NCBI GenBank assembly: GCA_035647615.1
Contig: DASRND010000005.1
Location: forward strand, 1 to 64,000
DNA from: Bacteroidales bacterium
Lineage (GTDB): Bacteria; Bacteroidota; Bacteroidia; Bacteroidales; 4484-276
Direction: 5' to 3'
Length of the DNA stretch: 64,000 nucleotides
Below, in pieces: positions 33,360-42,503 of this stretch. Position 1 is the stretch's first letter; each line of letters opens with the position of its first letter. The notes beneath the pieces were generated by a model. It was not told the origin of the DNA. It ran no database searches and saw only the letters and a list, made by a program, of their open reading frames with translations. Both the position numbers and the translations under genes were made by a program.

Positions 33360-35870
33360 TTAATTTCGTGTGTCGAGATCTTTCAAAAACTGTTCCAACT
33401 CTATTTCCGTTTTAATAATTACTTCGCGGGCTTTGCTTCCTTCGAAATGCCCCACTATGCCGGCGGCTTCCAGTTGATCGATGATGCGACCGGCACGGTT
33501 ATATCCGATCTTCATTTTGCGTTGTAGCAGCGATGTGGAGCCTTGCTGTGTTTGAACCAGAAGGATGGCAGCGTCTTCAAAGAGCGCGTCTTTCTGGTCG
33601 GGATCAAACTCGGTGATGCCTTCATCCTGTTCGTCGGCAAACTCTGGCAGGTTGTAGGCGCTGGGGTAGGCGCGCTGCGAACCGATGTATTCGGTGAGGC
33701 GGTCGATTTCCGGGGTGTCGATGAAGGCGCATTGCAGCCTGATGAGGTCGCTGCCGGTAGAGAGCAGCATGTCGCCGCGACCGATGAGCTGGTCGGCGCC
33801 GGGGCTGTCGAGGATGGTGCGTGAATCGATTTTGGAGATAACGCGGAACGCCAGGCGTGCAGGGAAGTTGGCTTTGATGCTTCCGGTTATAATATTTACC
33901 GAAGGCCTTTGTGTGGCGATGATCAGATGGATTCCTACGGCGCGTGCGAGTTGTGCCAGTCGCGTAAGCGGTATTTCTATCTCTCTGCCTGCAGTCATAA
34001 TCAGGTCGGCAAATTCGTCGATTACCAGCACGATATAGGGCATAAAGTGGTGTCCTTCGATCGGGTTGAGCCGCCGTTGCAGAAACTTAACGTTGTATTC
34101 TTTTATGTTGCGCACTTGGGCGTCTTTGAGTAATTCGTAGCGCGTGTCCATCTCGATGCCGAGCGAATTGAGCGTGCGCACTACTTTGCGCGTGTCGGTG
34201 ATAATGGCTTCCTCGGAGTCGGGCAGCTTGGCCAGAAAGTGGCGCTCAATTTTCGAGAAAAGCGTAAGCTCCACTTTCTTTGGGTCAACCATCACAAATT
34301 TAAGCTCCGCCGGATGTTTTTTGTAAAGCAGCGAAGCGATGATGGCGTTGAGGCCAACGGACTTTCCCTGCCCGGTGGCGCCGGCCATAAGGATGTGCGG
34401 CATGCGCGTGAGGTCGGCCACAAATACCTCATTGGAAACGGTTTTACCCATTCCAAAAGGCAGCTCATAAGTGGCATTCTGGAATTTTTCCGATGCCAGC
34501 ACCGACTTCATCGAAACGATGTCGGGCTTTTGGTTGGGCACCTCAATGCCGATGGTTCCCTTGCCGGGGATGGGTGCGATGATGCGGATTCCCAGCGCCG
34601 ACAAGCTCAGGGCGATGTCGTCTTCCAGGTTTTTTATTTTCGACACGCGGATGCCTGGCGCAGGCACTATTTCGTAAAGCGTCACCGTGGGTCCAATGGT
34701 TGCCTTTATTTTCTCAATTTCAATCTTGTACTGACTGAGTGTTTCGACGATGCGGTTTTTGTTGGCCTGCAGCTCGTCGTTTTGCACATTAACGTGTGTT
34801 GCTCCGTAGTCGCTTAGCAAGTCGAGTGGCGGAAATTTGTAGTGCGGCAAGTCCAGCCGTGGGTCGTAATCTGTTTCCAAACTACCTTTTGGCGGTTTGG
34901 GTGCCGGGGCTGGTAGCGGTGCCGGTTCGGGTGGCGTCACAGACTGCTCTGAGGGATTTTCGATGGTAAAGTCTACTTCTGGTGGGGGCAACTTGCGATT
35001 GGTTTCGCGTGCGGGCTTTTTATCAACTTTAAGTTCTACAGTGGCCGGATAGTCGGTGAGTGCAGGTTCCTGTTTGCGACGGGGAAAACCTTCGAGAAGT
35101 TTTTCGTTGTCGTCCTCAGGATCAACTGCATATTCCTCCACATTGTACTGACCGCCACGTGGCTCTTTTTTTCCGTTGGCTTTGGTCTTATCTTTTTTCT
35201 TATTGCCAAAAAGGCTAAAAGAAGTTTTTTTTGTTTTGAAAATTTTGAAAAATCCAGCTACAAGCAGAAACAGGATCATGACAAAGAACAGCAGCAATGC
35301 TGCCCCGGCAGTGCCCAGAAGCGAGTCGATCCATCCGTAGATGAAGAAGCCAAACACTCCGGCCAGGATGCCATCCATCACCGAAGGGACAGCAAAAGCA
35401 AATGCTGCCGAAAACCACAGCAGACCCAGCACACTGACTCTGAAAATTTTCCATAAAGGAATACCTGCCTTGGGCCATGCAAGCCGGATGCCTGCCGCAA
35501 TGGTAAAAATAAGGATGAAAAATGCAGAAACGCCGAAGCTTTTTTTAATGAAGATATTGGAAAGGGCGGCGCCAATCTTGCCCATGATGTTGGCGGCATA
35601 GAGTGAGCGGTTGTTGAGGATTTCCCAAAAAGAACGGTTGAAGAGCTGATCGTCGGTTTGCCAGGTGCTCAGGTACGAAACGAAGCTGATGCCCAAAAAC
35701 ACAGAAATCACAATCAGCGTGAGTCCCATGATTTGCTGAAACAGCCGCTTGCGAAACAAATCGACAACAGGCTGAAAGGGATTGCTTAGCTTTAATGGTT
35801 TGTTGCTTGCTTTTTTCTTGCGCTTTGCGGGTGCAGGGGCTGACTTTAGTTTATTTGTTTTTGGCGGCAT
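33360..35870 (-). CDS. ftsK: DNA translocase FtsK/SpoIIIE
   Basis: An 836-aa protein with a basic N-terminus and four to five membrane helices (about residues 45-205), then a Lys/Pro-rich linker (~215-350). The motor domain has Walker A GATGQGKS (~499-506) and Walker B IVLVIDEFADLI (~616-627), followed by RLAQLARAVGIHLIIATQRPSVNIITG. The C-terminal gamma winged-helix domain (~770-836: STSLLQRKMKIGYNRAGRIIDQLEAAGIVG) reads KOPS-type polar DNA sequences. It pumps chromosome dimers at the septum and activates XerCD at dif. The length is typical for the phylum. Confidence 0.95.
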   Translation of the reverse strand: MPPKTNKLKSAPAPAKRKKKASNKPLKLSNPFQPVVDLFRKRLFQQIMGLTLIVISVFLGISFVSYLSTWQTDDQLFNRSFWEILNNRSLYAANIMGKIGAALSNIFIKKSFGVSAFFILIFTIAAGIRLAWPKAGIPLWKIFRVSVLGLLWFSAAFAFAVPSVMDGILAGVFGFFIYGWIDSLLGTAGAALLLFFVMILFLLVAGFFKIFKTKKTSFSLFGNKKKDKTKANGKKEPRGGQYNVEEYAVDPEDDNEKLLEGFPRRKQEPALTDYPATVELKVDKKPARETNRKLPPPEVDFTIENPSEQSVTPPEPAPLPAPAPKPPKGSLETDYDPRLDLPHYKFPPLDLLSDYGATHVNVQNDELQANKNRIVETLSQYKIEIEKIKATIGPTVTLYEIVPAPGIRVSKIKNLEDDIALSLSALGIRIIAPIPGKGTIGIEVPNQKPDIVSMKSVLASEKFQNATYELPFGMGKTVSNEVFVADLTRMPHILMAGATGQGKSVGLNAIIASLLYKKHPAELKFVMVDPKKVELTLFSKIERHFLAKLPDSEEAIITDTRKVVRTLNSLGIEMDTRYELLKDAQVRNIKEYNVKFLQRRLNPIEGHHFMPYIVLVIDEFADLIMTAGREIEIPLTRLAQLARAVGIHLIIATQRPSVNIITGSIKANFPARLAFRVISKIDSRTILDSPGADQLIGRGDMLLSTGSDLIRLQCAFIDTPEIDRLTEYIGSQRAYPSAYNLPEFADEQDEGITEFDPDQKDALFEDAAILLVQTQQGSTSLLQRKMKIGYNRAGRIIDQLEAAGIVGHFEGSKAREVIIKTEIELEQFLKDLDTRN

Positions 35871-35947
35871 AGATTGTTACGACTCCTCTTTTTTTTGGAT
35901 TGTGCAAAAGTAATATTTCGAAGCGGATAATTCCGGCAGAAAAGAAA

Positions 35948-35992
35948 AGGCGCAGGGCGCGAAGAGCAAAGCGCATGGCGCTGGGCGCGAAG
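35948..35992. repeat. GGCGCAGGGCGC repeat
   Basis: Low-complexity words GGCGCAGGGCGCGAAG and GCGCATGGCGCTGGGCGCGAAGG are of the same type as those at 11189-11208 and 11330-11357. It lies between the ftsK and coaE genes. Confidence 0.5.
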
Positions 35993-36057
35993 GAGATTTA
36001 GAATTCAATTACACCACCTAAATAATTACTTGAATGTCCCGGATTCTTGATTTGAAA

Positions 36058-36645
36058 TTATGCCCTGCCAACCTTGCGCAAAGCGGCATCGATGGTCAGC
36101 ACCTGTGGAATTACCAGCCGGCTGTTGTCGTTATAAATGACATAATTGGCGGCCGCAACTTTTTTCTCTTCCGGCCACTGGTTTTTCATGCGCTGCAGCA
36201 CCATTTCGCGGGATGCGTTGTCGCGCTTCATAACTCTTTGCAGGCGCAGCTTCTGTGGCGCCGTTACCACGATGAGTGTATCCAGATCGCCGGCACGTCC
36301 GGTTTCGGCAATGATGGCTGCCTCATAAAGTACATACGCTGACGATTGCTGCGAAGCCCATTTAGCGAAAGCGGCATGAACGGCAGGATGGATAATCTGA
36401 TTGAGCAAATCGAGTTTTTCCGAATCCTTAAAAACGATCTCGGCCAGTGCTTTTCGGTCGAGGCTTTCGCCAACGATAAGATGTGCACCGAAGGTTTCGG
36501 CGATTTGTTGCAGAATTTCCGGCTGTTGCGTCAGTTGGCGGGAGCTGGCATCGGCATCAAAAACCGGCACGCCCAGCGTTCTGAAAATCTTTGCCACAAT
36601 ACTTTTGCCGCTGCCTATATTTCCGGTTAGACCTGCTTTGATCAT
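36058..36645 (-). CDS. coaE: dephospho-CoA kinase
   Basis: A 195-aa P-loop kinase. Motifs: Walker A GLTGNIGSGKS (residues ~5-15), VFDADASSRQLTQQ (~29-42) that binds dephospho-CoA, LNQIIHPAVHAAF (~81-93), and the VTAPQKLRLQRVMKRDN lid region (~128-144). It phosphorylates the ribose 3'-OH of dephospho-CoA, the last step of CoA synthesis. It starts 2 bp after the ybbR/cdaR stop, a conserved pairing in Bacteroidota. Confidence 0.93.
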   Translation of the reverse strand: MIKAGLTGNIGSGKSIVAKIFRTLGVPVFDADASSRQLTQQPEILQQIAETFGAHLIVGESLDRKALAEIVFKDSEKLDLLNQIIHPAVHAAFAKWASQQSSAYVLYEAAIIAETGRAGDLDTLIVVTAPQKLRLQRVMKRDNASREMVLQRMKNQWPEEKKVAAANYVIYNDNSRLVIPQVLTIDAALRKVGRA

Positions 36646-36647
36646 CT

Positions 36648-37634
36648 TTATTTAAAAATTAAAAAATCCACTTCTTCTGGCTCCAGCCGCACCACACGGA
36701 CAAACTGTGGTGATTCGGGCAGGTTGACAGATAGTTTCTGGCTTTCGCGGTTGCTGATTTGCGAAAGATCCACCGTGCTCTGGAACAACTCGCGGGTAAC
36801 TTTCGAATAGTTGTCGAGCGACACCAGATAGCGGATGACGACCGTTTCCGGGAAGATTTTAATCCTGGATGGGGTGAGAGAATTTATCTTTTCGATGGGG
36901 ATCTCTATTTCGGCTTCCGTAAACTTTTCAACCTTCAGATTTACCTGTACTTGTTGTGGCTCGATTTGCAACGTAGCCACATCGTTAGGTTTTTGGAGTT
37001 TTATCTTTTCGTTGATGGAAGCGCTCAGGTTGTCGAAATCGGTGGGTACCGTCTCTATTTTGGTGATGGCAGCAATATCATGTTTTAATCCGCTCACCTG
37101 CACCGAGTCGGGTTGGAGGACGAGGGTGTCGAGGCTGAAATACTGACTTTGGTAGTTTAGTTTGACATTTGATTTTACCGGGACTGTTTTTTCAACTCTG
37201 TTTTCAAAAACGAAGTTGAGCGTGTCGGGCGATATGTATTCAACATTGCCGCTCAGGTTGTACTGTTCCAGAAAGTCCTGAGACCAGCGGCTGGTATTGA
37301 TGGTTGTTTCGAAGCTGTTGTCGGTACGGCGCAGGCGGTAGTCGGCCAGGCTGATGTTGAGAGGCTTTTTTCTTGCAAAATATTTAACCCACACCAGTAC
37401 AAATCCCTGGTCGCGAATGCCGATGGTGAGCGTGGTATCGATGCGGCTGGTGAGTATTTTGCCTTCGGGGGTGCCTGTGTAGGTAATGGGGATGCGGATG
37501 CGGGTGCTGTTCACCTCGGCCAGCTTGATGAGCGACCAGATGAGCGACGAGATGATCAGGCAGATCACAAAGACGGTGGTTTTGTATTTGTAAGTGTCGC
37601 TCCTTTTTTCGGAGAAAAAACTAAAGATGCTCAT
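36648..37634 (-). CDS. YbbR/CdaR domain protein
   Basis: A 328-aa protein with an N-terminal membrane helix (residues ~18-38) and an extracytoplasmic part with at least two YbbR repeats of beta-strands (about 45-130 and 140-320; e.g. VPVKSNVKLNYQSQYF, LQPDSVQVSGLKHDIAAI). In Firmicutes YbbR (CdaR) modulates the diadenylate cyclase CdaA; in Bacteroidota it usually lies between yajC and coaE. Here coaE follows directly, but yajC is 16.6 kb away on the other side of an accessory block, so the usual operon has been split upstream of this gene. Confidence 0.85.
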   Translation of the reverse strand: MSIFSFFSEKRSDTYKYKTTVFVICLIISSLIWSLIKLAEVNSTRIRIPITYTGTPEGKILTSRIDTTLTIGIRDQGFVLVWVKYFARKKPLNISLADYRLRRTDNSFETTINTSRWSQDFLEQYNLSGNVEYISPDTLNFVFENRVEKTVPVKSNVKLNYQSQYFSLDTLVLQPDSVQVSGLKHDIAAITKIETVPTDFDNLSASINEKIKLQKPNDVATLQIEPQQVQVNLKVEKFTEAEIEIPIEKINSLTPSRIKIFPETVVIRYLVSLDNYSKVTRELFQSTVDLSQISNRESQKLSVNLPESPQFVRVVRLEPEEVDFLIFK

Positions 37635-37796
37635 GCCGGCAAAGTTTTACAGTTGCGCCATAACGGCGGACGGCAAAAATAGCGAATCCTTGATAACGAT
37701 TAGTAAAGGAATGTTTGTTCAGCGAATATCGTTTTTCGATGTGGCAACTTGTTTTATCCTTGTTCAATTAATAAGAATCACTGTTGTCCGGCTAAA

Positions 37797-37967
37797 AGTT
37801 GTTAATCCGCTACGCGGAATTTGTGAAAATATTAAACCCTTACTCTACAATACTTTATCCCCGCCAGCTGGCGGGGAATTCGCCATAGGCGATTTAGTAT
37901 TGTAGAATAAAAGTAACCCCCAAATCCTCGATACCTCGTAGAGGTTTAACAAATAATGGATTTCAAA
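37797..37967. repeat. compound palindromic element, no gene
   Basis: The 440-bp gap 37635-38073 has no convincing gene. It holds a nested structure. Arms CTACAATACT (37845-37854) and AGTATTGTAG (37896-37905) enclose a perfect 18-bp palindrome CCCCGCCAGCTGGCGGGG (37859-37876) and the smaller TCGCCATAGGCGA (37880-37892). Flanking it are TCCGCTACGCGGA (~37806-37818) and ACCTCGTAGAGGT (~37937-37949). It is consistent with a cluster of REP/MITE-like elements at the left edge of the accessory block. Confidence 0.7.
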
Positions 37968-38017
37968 CATTTACAAATTATTTAACCGGACACCAGTAAG
38001 TAAGAATCTATAAAGTC

Positions 38018-38050
38018 TTGATCATTGAAACTACTCCAAAAGTAATTTTG
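38018..38050 (+). promoter_or_regulatory. promoter of the orphan antitoxin (TTG - 22 bp - TAATTTTG)
   Basis: A -33 TTG (38018-38020) and -7 TAATTTTG (38043-38050) lie 23 bp before the ATG at 38074. Confidence 0.5.
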
Positions 38051-38073
38051 AGTAAACTTTTAAAAGAAAAATT

Positions 38074-38292
38074 ATGAAAAATCTTGTGATTGAAAATAAA
38101 GGTGATCAAGTGATTTTAAAAATAAACAGAAAAGGATTTGATGAGAATTGTTTGCTATCGTTACTTAAAAGGCTTCAGATTGAGAAGCTTGCCCAGAAGT
38201 CGGAGTTCGGTTCTTATATTTTAGATATTGCCGACCAGATCAACCAGGATTGGTGGGATAAAAATGGCAAAGATTTTCTAAGAGGAGTATAG
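38074..38292 (+). CDS. orphan antitoxin, paralog of the one at 52906
   Basis: A 72-aa protein almost identical over its first 25 residues to the 74-aa antitoxin at 52906-53130 and similar throughout (…LLKRLQIEKLAQKSEF…; WWDKNGKDFL at the C-terminus). At 52906 the antitoxin overlaps a PIN-domain toxin gene. Here no toxin follows: the next gene is on the other strand, ending 30 bp downstream. It is thus an orphan, solitary copy. It could still neutralise the remote toxin or be a relic of a duplication. The DNA is alike also upstream (CAAACTTTTAAAAG or TAAACTTTTAAAAG leader). Confidence 0.7.
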   Translation: MKNLVIENKGDQVILKINRKGFDENCLLSLLKRLQIEKLAQKSEFGSYILDIADQINQDWWDKNGKDFLRGV

Positions 38293-38322
38293 TATTTATC
38301 TTCACCCAATTAAGCCAATCCT

Positions 38323-39999
38323 TTATGGTAATTTCCCCACAAAAAATTGCAAGCGAAGCTCCTGTCCGAAATCACTTTTAAAGCGGTAAAGTTCCTCTCC
38401 GTCCATCGAATAAAAAACAATACTTCCGGCAATTCCTACCTGGTCGGGGGCGCTGTTGTAGTTCCACCAATGTACCGAAATGCCATCTTCCAAATCATCG
38501 GTAAAGGCAAACTCCCATGCTCCTTTTTCCAGGTGCTGTTCGAAGCGATAGGTGGTGTCATCTTTAAAATCTTCTACAAAAAATACGCATTCGCCGAGCA
38601 TATTGGTAAAACTCATTCGGTTTTCCAGCGGCCTGCCCAGATTATTTGTTTTCAATTCCACAACAAACCTTTCGGGGATTTCCATAGGGATTTCGATGTT
38701 TGTTGCTAAATAATTGTTCAGGTCATTTTCATCCGTCACGCCGTTTGGTTTGCTTATTTCGACTATAAAAATAGGGTCTTCTTTAATTCCGGTCCAGTCG
38801 GGGAGGGGAAGATAAACCTCTTCAGTTTCCAAAAAGCTAAGATTCCCGTGCCATCGGTAAACAGATTTCCGTCCGTTTTTCAATCCGTAGGTAAAAAACA
38901 AATTTTTCAAGGGGTACGCTCCTGAGTTTTTAATGATGACGCGCGGAAGGTCGAGCGATGGGTTGTAGCGGCTATATTCGTCTTTGTCGGTAGGATTGAT
39001 AATATCAACGATGGATGCATCATTGTTGGCATTTGAAGCGCCGAAGCTAAACATCTGATGCGACATGCGGAAGTGTCCATCCCGTTCTCCGTTATCAGCA
39101 TAATATTCGATACCGTAGTCGAAACCGATGGTGTCGCCGGGCGTAACTTTTGGTGTTAGTTCAAATTCATATTCGTCAACCTTGGTGCCGGGACACCAGC
39201 CGGCACGGTTGAAAGGCCAGGTGCCGCCTTGCGGATAAATGGGGTTGTTGCCACAATCTTTCCACACATTCCACCTAAAAAGCGCATCATCATTAATATA
39301 ATACGTGTGTGTTTTGCTATCCCATTCGCAGCAATTGTGTGGCCCTGCATGTCCATGTCCCGAAATGCGTGCCTTTAGGCGAAAGCCCTTTGCGTTTTTG
39401 TCGAGCACGAGTTGCGTCTTGCTCAGCACACTGTCGTCGGCCAGTTGGCCGTAGGTATATTCTCCGTAAGGATAAATATTTTGCACGCTGAGCACATCCC
39501 TTTCCGGCAACCCTTCGATAAACAGAAACTTCAGGTCGAGCAGCTCCTGATTATTGCCGGTCACAATGTCCAGCGTTCCCTGCAGCAAGGGTGCGTAATC
39601 GGTGACATCATAGGTCCATTGCCATCCATTTTCGCCACCCATCTCCAGGCGTTTTCCGTAAGGTGTAACAAAACTTCCGATGCTAAAAATTTCGGTGGTA
39701 TCGCCTTTTGGGATTTTTAAATAGGTATCCCAGATGTAATCCCATTCACCACACATATATTTATCGGCTTTGGTGGCGCTGTCGCATTTGAGCCACTGCA
39801 CCATAATAATTTTACCCCATCGGTTGTCACCTTTCGGGAATATAACTGTTTTGTGATAGCTCGCCTGCCACCCTTCCGGGCTTGGGTCGTCGAAACTCAC
39901 GGCGTGAACTACCACGGTGTCACCCGGGTAGTCGAAAGCCAATACCGGGATGCTGATGCAAATGGCTAAAGAAAAGATGATGATTTTTAATCTGTTCAT
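38323..39999 (-). CDS. secreted PNGase F-like protein
   Basis: A 558-aa protein with a signal peptide (residues ~1-21, PVLAFD) and the two-lobed fold of peptide-N-glycosidase F. The N-lobe includes KCDSATKADKYMCGEWDYIWDTYLKI (~70-95). Next comes a central GHGHAGPHNCCEWDSKTHTYYIN (~213-235) with WKDCGNNPIYPQGGTWPFNRAGWCPG (~245-270), then a beta-rich C-terminal lobe. PNGase F cleaves the Asn-GlcNAc amide of N-glycoproteins; here acidic residues in GEWD and CCEWD are candidates for catalysis, but I cannot align them with the known triad by eye. A C-terminal extension (~460-558) of beta strands may help secretion. Substrate use is inference. Confidence 0.6.
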   Translation of the reverse strand: MNRLKIIIFSLAICISIPVLAFDYPGDTVVVHAVSFDDPSPEGWQASYHKTVIFPKGDNRWGKIIMVQWLKCDSATKADKYMCGEWDYIWDTYLKIPKGDTTEIFSIGSFVTPYGKRLEMGGENGWQWTYDVTDYAPLLQGTLDIVTGNNQELLDLKFLFIEGLPERDVLSVQNIYPYGEYTYGQLADDSVLSKTQLVLDKNAKGFRLKARISGHGHAGPHNCCEWDSKTHTYYINDDALFRWNVWKDCGNNPIYPQGGTWPFNRAGWCPGTKVDEYEFELTPKVTPGDTIGFDYGIEYYADNGERDGHFRMSHQMFSFGASNANNDASIVDIINPTDKDEYSRYNPSLDLPRVIIKNSGAYPLKNLFFTYGLKNGRKSVYRWHGNLSFLETEEVYLPLPDWTGIKEDPIFIVEISKPNGVTDENDLNNYLATNIEIPMEIPERFVVELKTNNLGRPLENRMSFTNMLGECVFFVEDFKDDTTYRFEQHLEKGAWEFAFTDDLEDGISVHWWNYNSAPDQVGIAGSIVFYSMDGEELYRFKSDFGQELRLQFFVGKLP

Positions 40000-40098
40000 T
40001 TGTTAAATAGTTTTTTGCAAAGTTAGTTTTTAGACTTTGAGTCGTCACTATTGTCCGATAAATATGATTTTCCTCCCCAATCCCTAATGTTGCGTGTC

Positions 40099-40131
40099 AT
40101 TTCGATCCGCCAACTGGTCGGAGAGAAATCT
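40099..40131. repeat. REP-like element with ATTTC/GAAAT ends
   Basis: The interval starts ATTTCGATCCGCCAACTGG and ends GAGAAATCT. It shares its GATCCGCCA core with the prophage element at 1009-1041, and a degenerate third piece (ATCCGCCAACCGATGGAGAAG) follows at ~40168. The 284-bp gap 40000-40283 otherwise looks empty. Confidence 0.5.
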
Positions 40132-40283
40132 GCTGGAGTTCATCCGATTACAAAAACTTGTTATTAGTATCCGCCAACCGATGGAGAAGAATTTATTTTA
40201 ATAAGGATTTTCTTTACCGGACAACTATGAAACGAATCAAAGGAAAAAGTAAATTTGCCTTTTGATAAAAAACAAGACCACGA

Positions 40284-41246
40284 ATGCTTAAACCCAGGAA
40301 AGAACCCCAACAGCTAAAATCGGAATTGCACCCACGCAACAAGCACCGGCAACGCTACGACTTTGATCTTTTAAAGACAACTTCGCCCGAGCTGGCCAGG
40401 TTTGTGCGCCCCAACGATTATGGCGACGAATCCATCGACTTCTTTAATCCAAAGGCCGTGAAAGCACTCAATGTGGCGCTGCTCAAGCACTATTACAAAA
40501 TTGATTTCTGGGATGTCCCCGAAAACTATTTAAGCCCGCCCATCCCCGGAAGGGCTGATTATGTCCACTATGCGGCGGATATTTTGAGTAAATCAAATAC
40601 GGACAAAATCCCCGTCGGGAAACAGATTAAATGCTTGGATGTGGGCGTGGGCGCAAGTTGCATTTATCCCATTATTGGCCACCACGAATACGGCTGGAGC
40701 TTTGTCGGCAGTGACATTGATCCGCTCGCCATCAAATCGGCAGAGGGCATTATCGCTGCAAATCCCAGCCTGAAAGCCGCAGTAGAGCTTAGATTACAGA
40801 CCAGGCCCAAAGATATTTTTAAAGGAATCATTAAAAACGACGAAAGGTTTGATCTGACCATTTGCAACCCTCCTTTTCACAGCTCCGCCGAAGAAGCCCA
40901 AAAAGCCACGCAACGCAAAATCAAAAATTTAAGGCAAAAGCACGCCGCCACTCCGGTCAGGAATTTTGGTGGCCAAAGCACCGAACTTTGGTGCGAAGGC
41001 GGTGAAGGCAAATTTGTTACCGACATGATTTTTCAAAGCAAGGATTTCGCCACTTCCTGCCTGTGGTTTACCTCGTTGGTGTCGAAAGAGTCCAACCTGG
41101 AAAGTATTTACAATGTACTGAAACTGGTGAAAGCCACCGCCATAAAACCCATCGATATGGGACAGGGCAACAAAAAGAGCCGCATTGTAGCCTGGACATT
41201 CCTGCAGAAATCGGAGCGCGATGAATGGGTAAAAGGGTGGAGCTAA
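40284..41246 (+). CDS. rlmF: 23S rRNA (adenine1618-N6)-methyltransferase
   Basis: A 320-aa protein. The N-terminus LHPRNKHRQRYDFDLL (residues ~15-30) is diagnostic for RlmF/METTL16-like enzymes, followed by VRPNDYGDESIDFFNPKAVKALN (~42-64). The methyltransferase core has LDVGVGASCIYPIIG (~118-132) and the catalytic NPPF (~194-197). The C-terminal QGNKKSRIVAWTF completes the fold. It adds m6A at position 1618 of 23S rRNA. Although it lies within the accessory block, it is a common genus-level gene with core-like codon use. Confidence 0.92.
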   Translation: MLKPRKEPQQLKSELHPRNKHRQRYDFDLLKTTSPELARFVRPNDYGDESIDFFNPKAVKALNVALLKHYYKIDFWDVPENYLSPPIPGRADYVHYAADILSKSNTDKIPVGKQIKCLDVGVGASCIYPIIGHHEYGWSFVGSDIDPLAIKSAEGIIAANPSLKAAVELRLQTRPKDIFKGIIKNDERFDLTICNPPFHSSAEEAQKATQRKIKNLRQKHAATPVRNFGGQSTELWCEGGEGKFVTDMIFQSKDFATSCLWFTSLVSKESNLESIYNVLKLVKATAIKPIDMGQGNKKSRIVAWTFLQKSERDEWVKGWS

Positions 41247-41264
41247 AACAATTCTTAATGTAGA

Positions 41265-41420
41265 TTGTCTGAATCTAAAGACACTTTATTTTTAGTTTAC
41301 GTAAACTTAAAAACGAAAGAAGCGAATAAAGAGGAGCCAGCAATCTTTATCAAAAATGATTTTCAATTAATATATGACGGACAGATTTATGTGGGAATAG
41401 ATTCTGTGGCAACCGATTAA
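41265..41420 (+). pseudogene. possible small ORF or gene remnant
   Basis: An open frame of 51 codons with a TTG start and a TAA at 41418-41420. It ends IKNDFQLIYDGQIYVGIDSV..., which looks protein-like (alternating strands with Gly/Asp turns). No start with a good leader is visible, so this may be the 3' remnant of a lost gene between rlmF and the AraC gene. Confidence 0.25.
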
Positions 41421-41441
41421 AAAAAGATCATAAAATTGCAC

Positions 41442-42338
41442 TTAAACTTTCCTGTATTCTTTGGGCGAGACCCCAACTCTTCGCTTAAAATATTTTCCAA
41501 AAAATGACTGCGAGAGAAAATTTAGCTCATCCCCGATTTGCTGAACAGTCATGTTGGTAGAGCGCAATAGGGCTTTGGCTTCCAGAATTACAAAATCATT
41601 AATCCATTGGCTTGCCGATTTTTCGCTGTTTTGTTTCACAACTTTCGATAAATATTTTGGGGTAAGGCACAATTTATCTGCATAAAATTCCACACCTCTT
41701 TCACTCTTAAAATTTTGTTTTACTAAATCTAAAAACCGCTTCATTAATAAATCCTGTTTCGACTGGTTTTCTGAATCTGTCATTTTCTGGAAATGATAAC
41801 TTGAACTATAAAAAAAAGCTTGTAACAAGTGCTTTATAATCTCCATCCGATGAGGAGTATTTTCCATTTGAACAGTCTTTTTAAACATGAAATAATAATC
41901 CGTCATCGAAATTAATTCTGCTGCTGTCAAGGGTATCCATGAATTATCCTGAATGGAACGGAACAAAGGAAACCGTTCGTGAATGTTTAGCAATAAATCA
42001 TTTGTGAATTGTTTTGACATTATAATGAAGTCTCCTTTAAAATTGGCGCTTATGTATTCATATTGTAAAATCTGATCTGGCAATACGATAAAAAGACCGG
42101 GAGCTTCAGATGAATAACTTTTTAAATTCACTTTCCCTTTCATTTTCCCCTGGGTGCAAATTATAATTGTTGTTGCATCCATTTTGAACGGAATATCAAA
42201 TTCATGTTCCTTAACCCAAAAGTAGCGCTTGCTTTTTGAATTTTCGTTGCCAAGCAGAATGAAATCTTGTCCGATTGAATCTGCTTTTACATTTTCGAGT
42301 TCGGTACGCCAGTTTAAATAGGAGATTGTATTTTTCAT
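41442..42338 (-). CDS. AraC-family transcriptional regulator
   Basis: A 298-aa regulator. The N-terminal ~170 residues form a cupin-like sensor (IPFKMDATTIIICTQGKMKGKVNLKSY). The C-terminal ~100 residues are the AraC DNA-binding domain with two HTHs: YADKLCLTPKYLSKVVKQ (~222-239) and VQQIGDELNFLSQSFFGKYFKRRVGVSPKEYR (~266-297). It is divergent from the membrane-fusion and RND-OMF genes (166-bp gap) and probably controls them. The inducer is unknown. The gene is AT-richer than rlmF before it. Confidence 0.85.
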   Translation of the reverse strand: MKNTISYLNWRTELENVKADSIGQDFILLGNENSKSKRYFWVKEHEFDIPFKMDATTIIICTQGKMKGKVNLKSYSSEAPGLFIVLPDQILQYEYISANFKGDFIIMSKQFTNDLLLNIHERFPLFRSIQDNSWIPLTAAELISMTDYYFMFKKTVQMENTPHRMEIIKHLLQAFFYSSSYHFQKMTDSENQSKQDLLMKRFLDLVKQNFKSERGVEFYADKLCLTPKYLSKVVKQNSEKSASQWINDFVILEAKALLRSTNMTVQQIGDELNFLSQSFFGKYFKRRVGVSPKEYRKV

Positions 42339-42503
42339 TTTTTGTCAAAAATAGGTCGAATAGTCGGTGAAAATACACAAAGAGCGATGAATAGGCCAAA
42401 ATTATGGCACTAATGACCTTTTAGTGCCAACACACTCCAGTAATTTTGCCCACTTGTTAAATATGTGGTTCTGGAAAACGAATTAGTTAAATAAAAAATA
42501 GTT

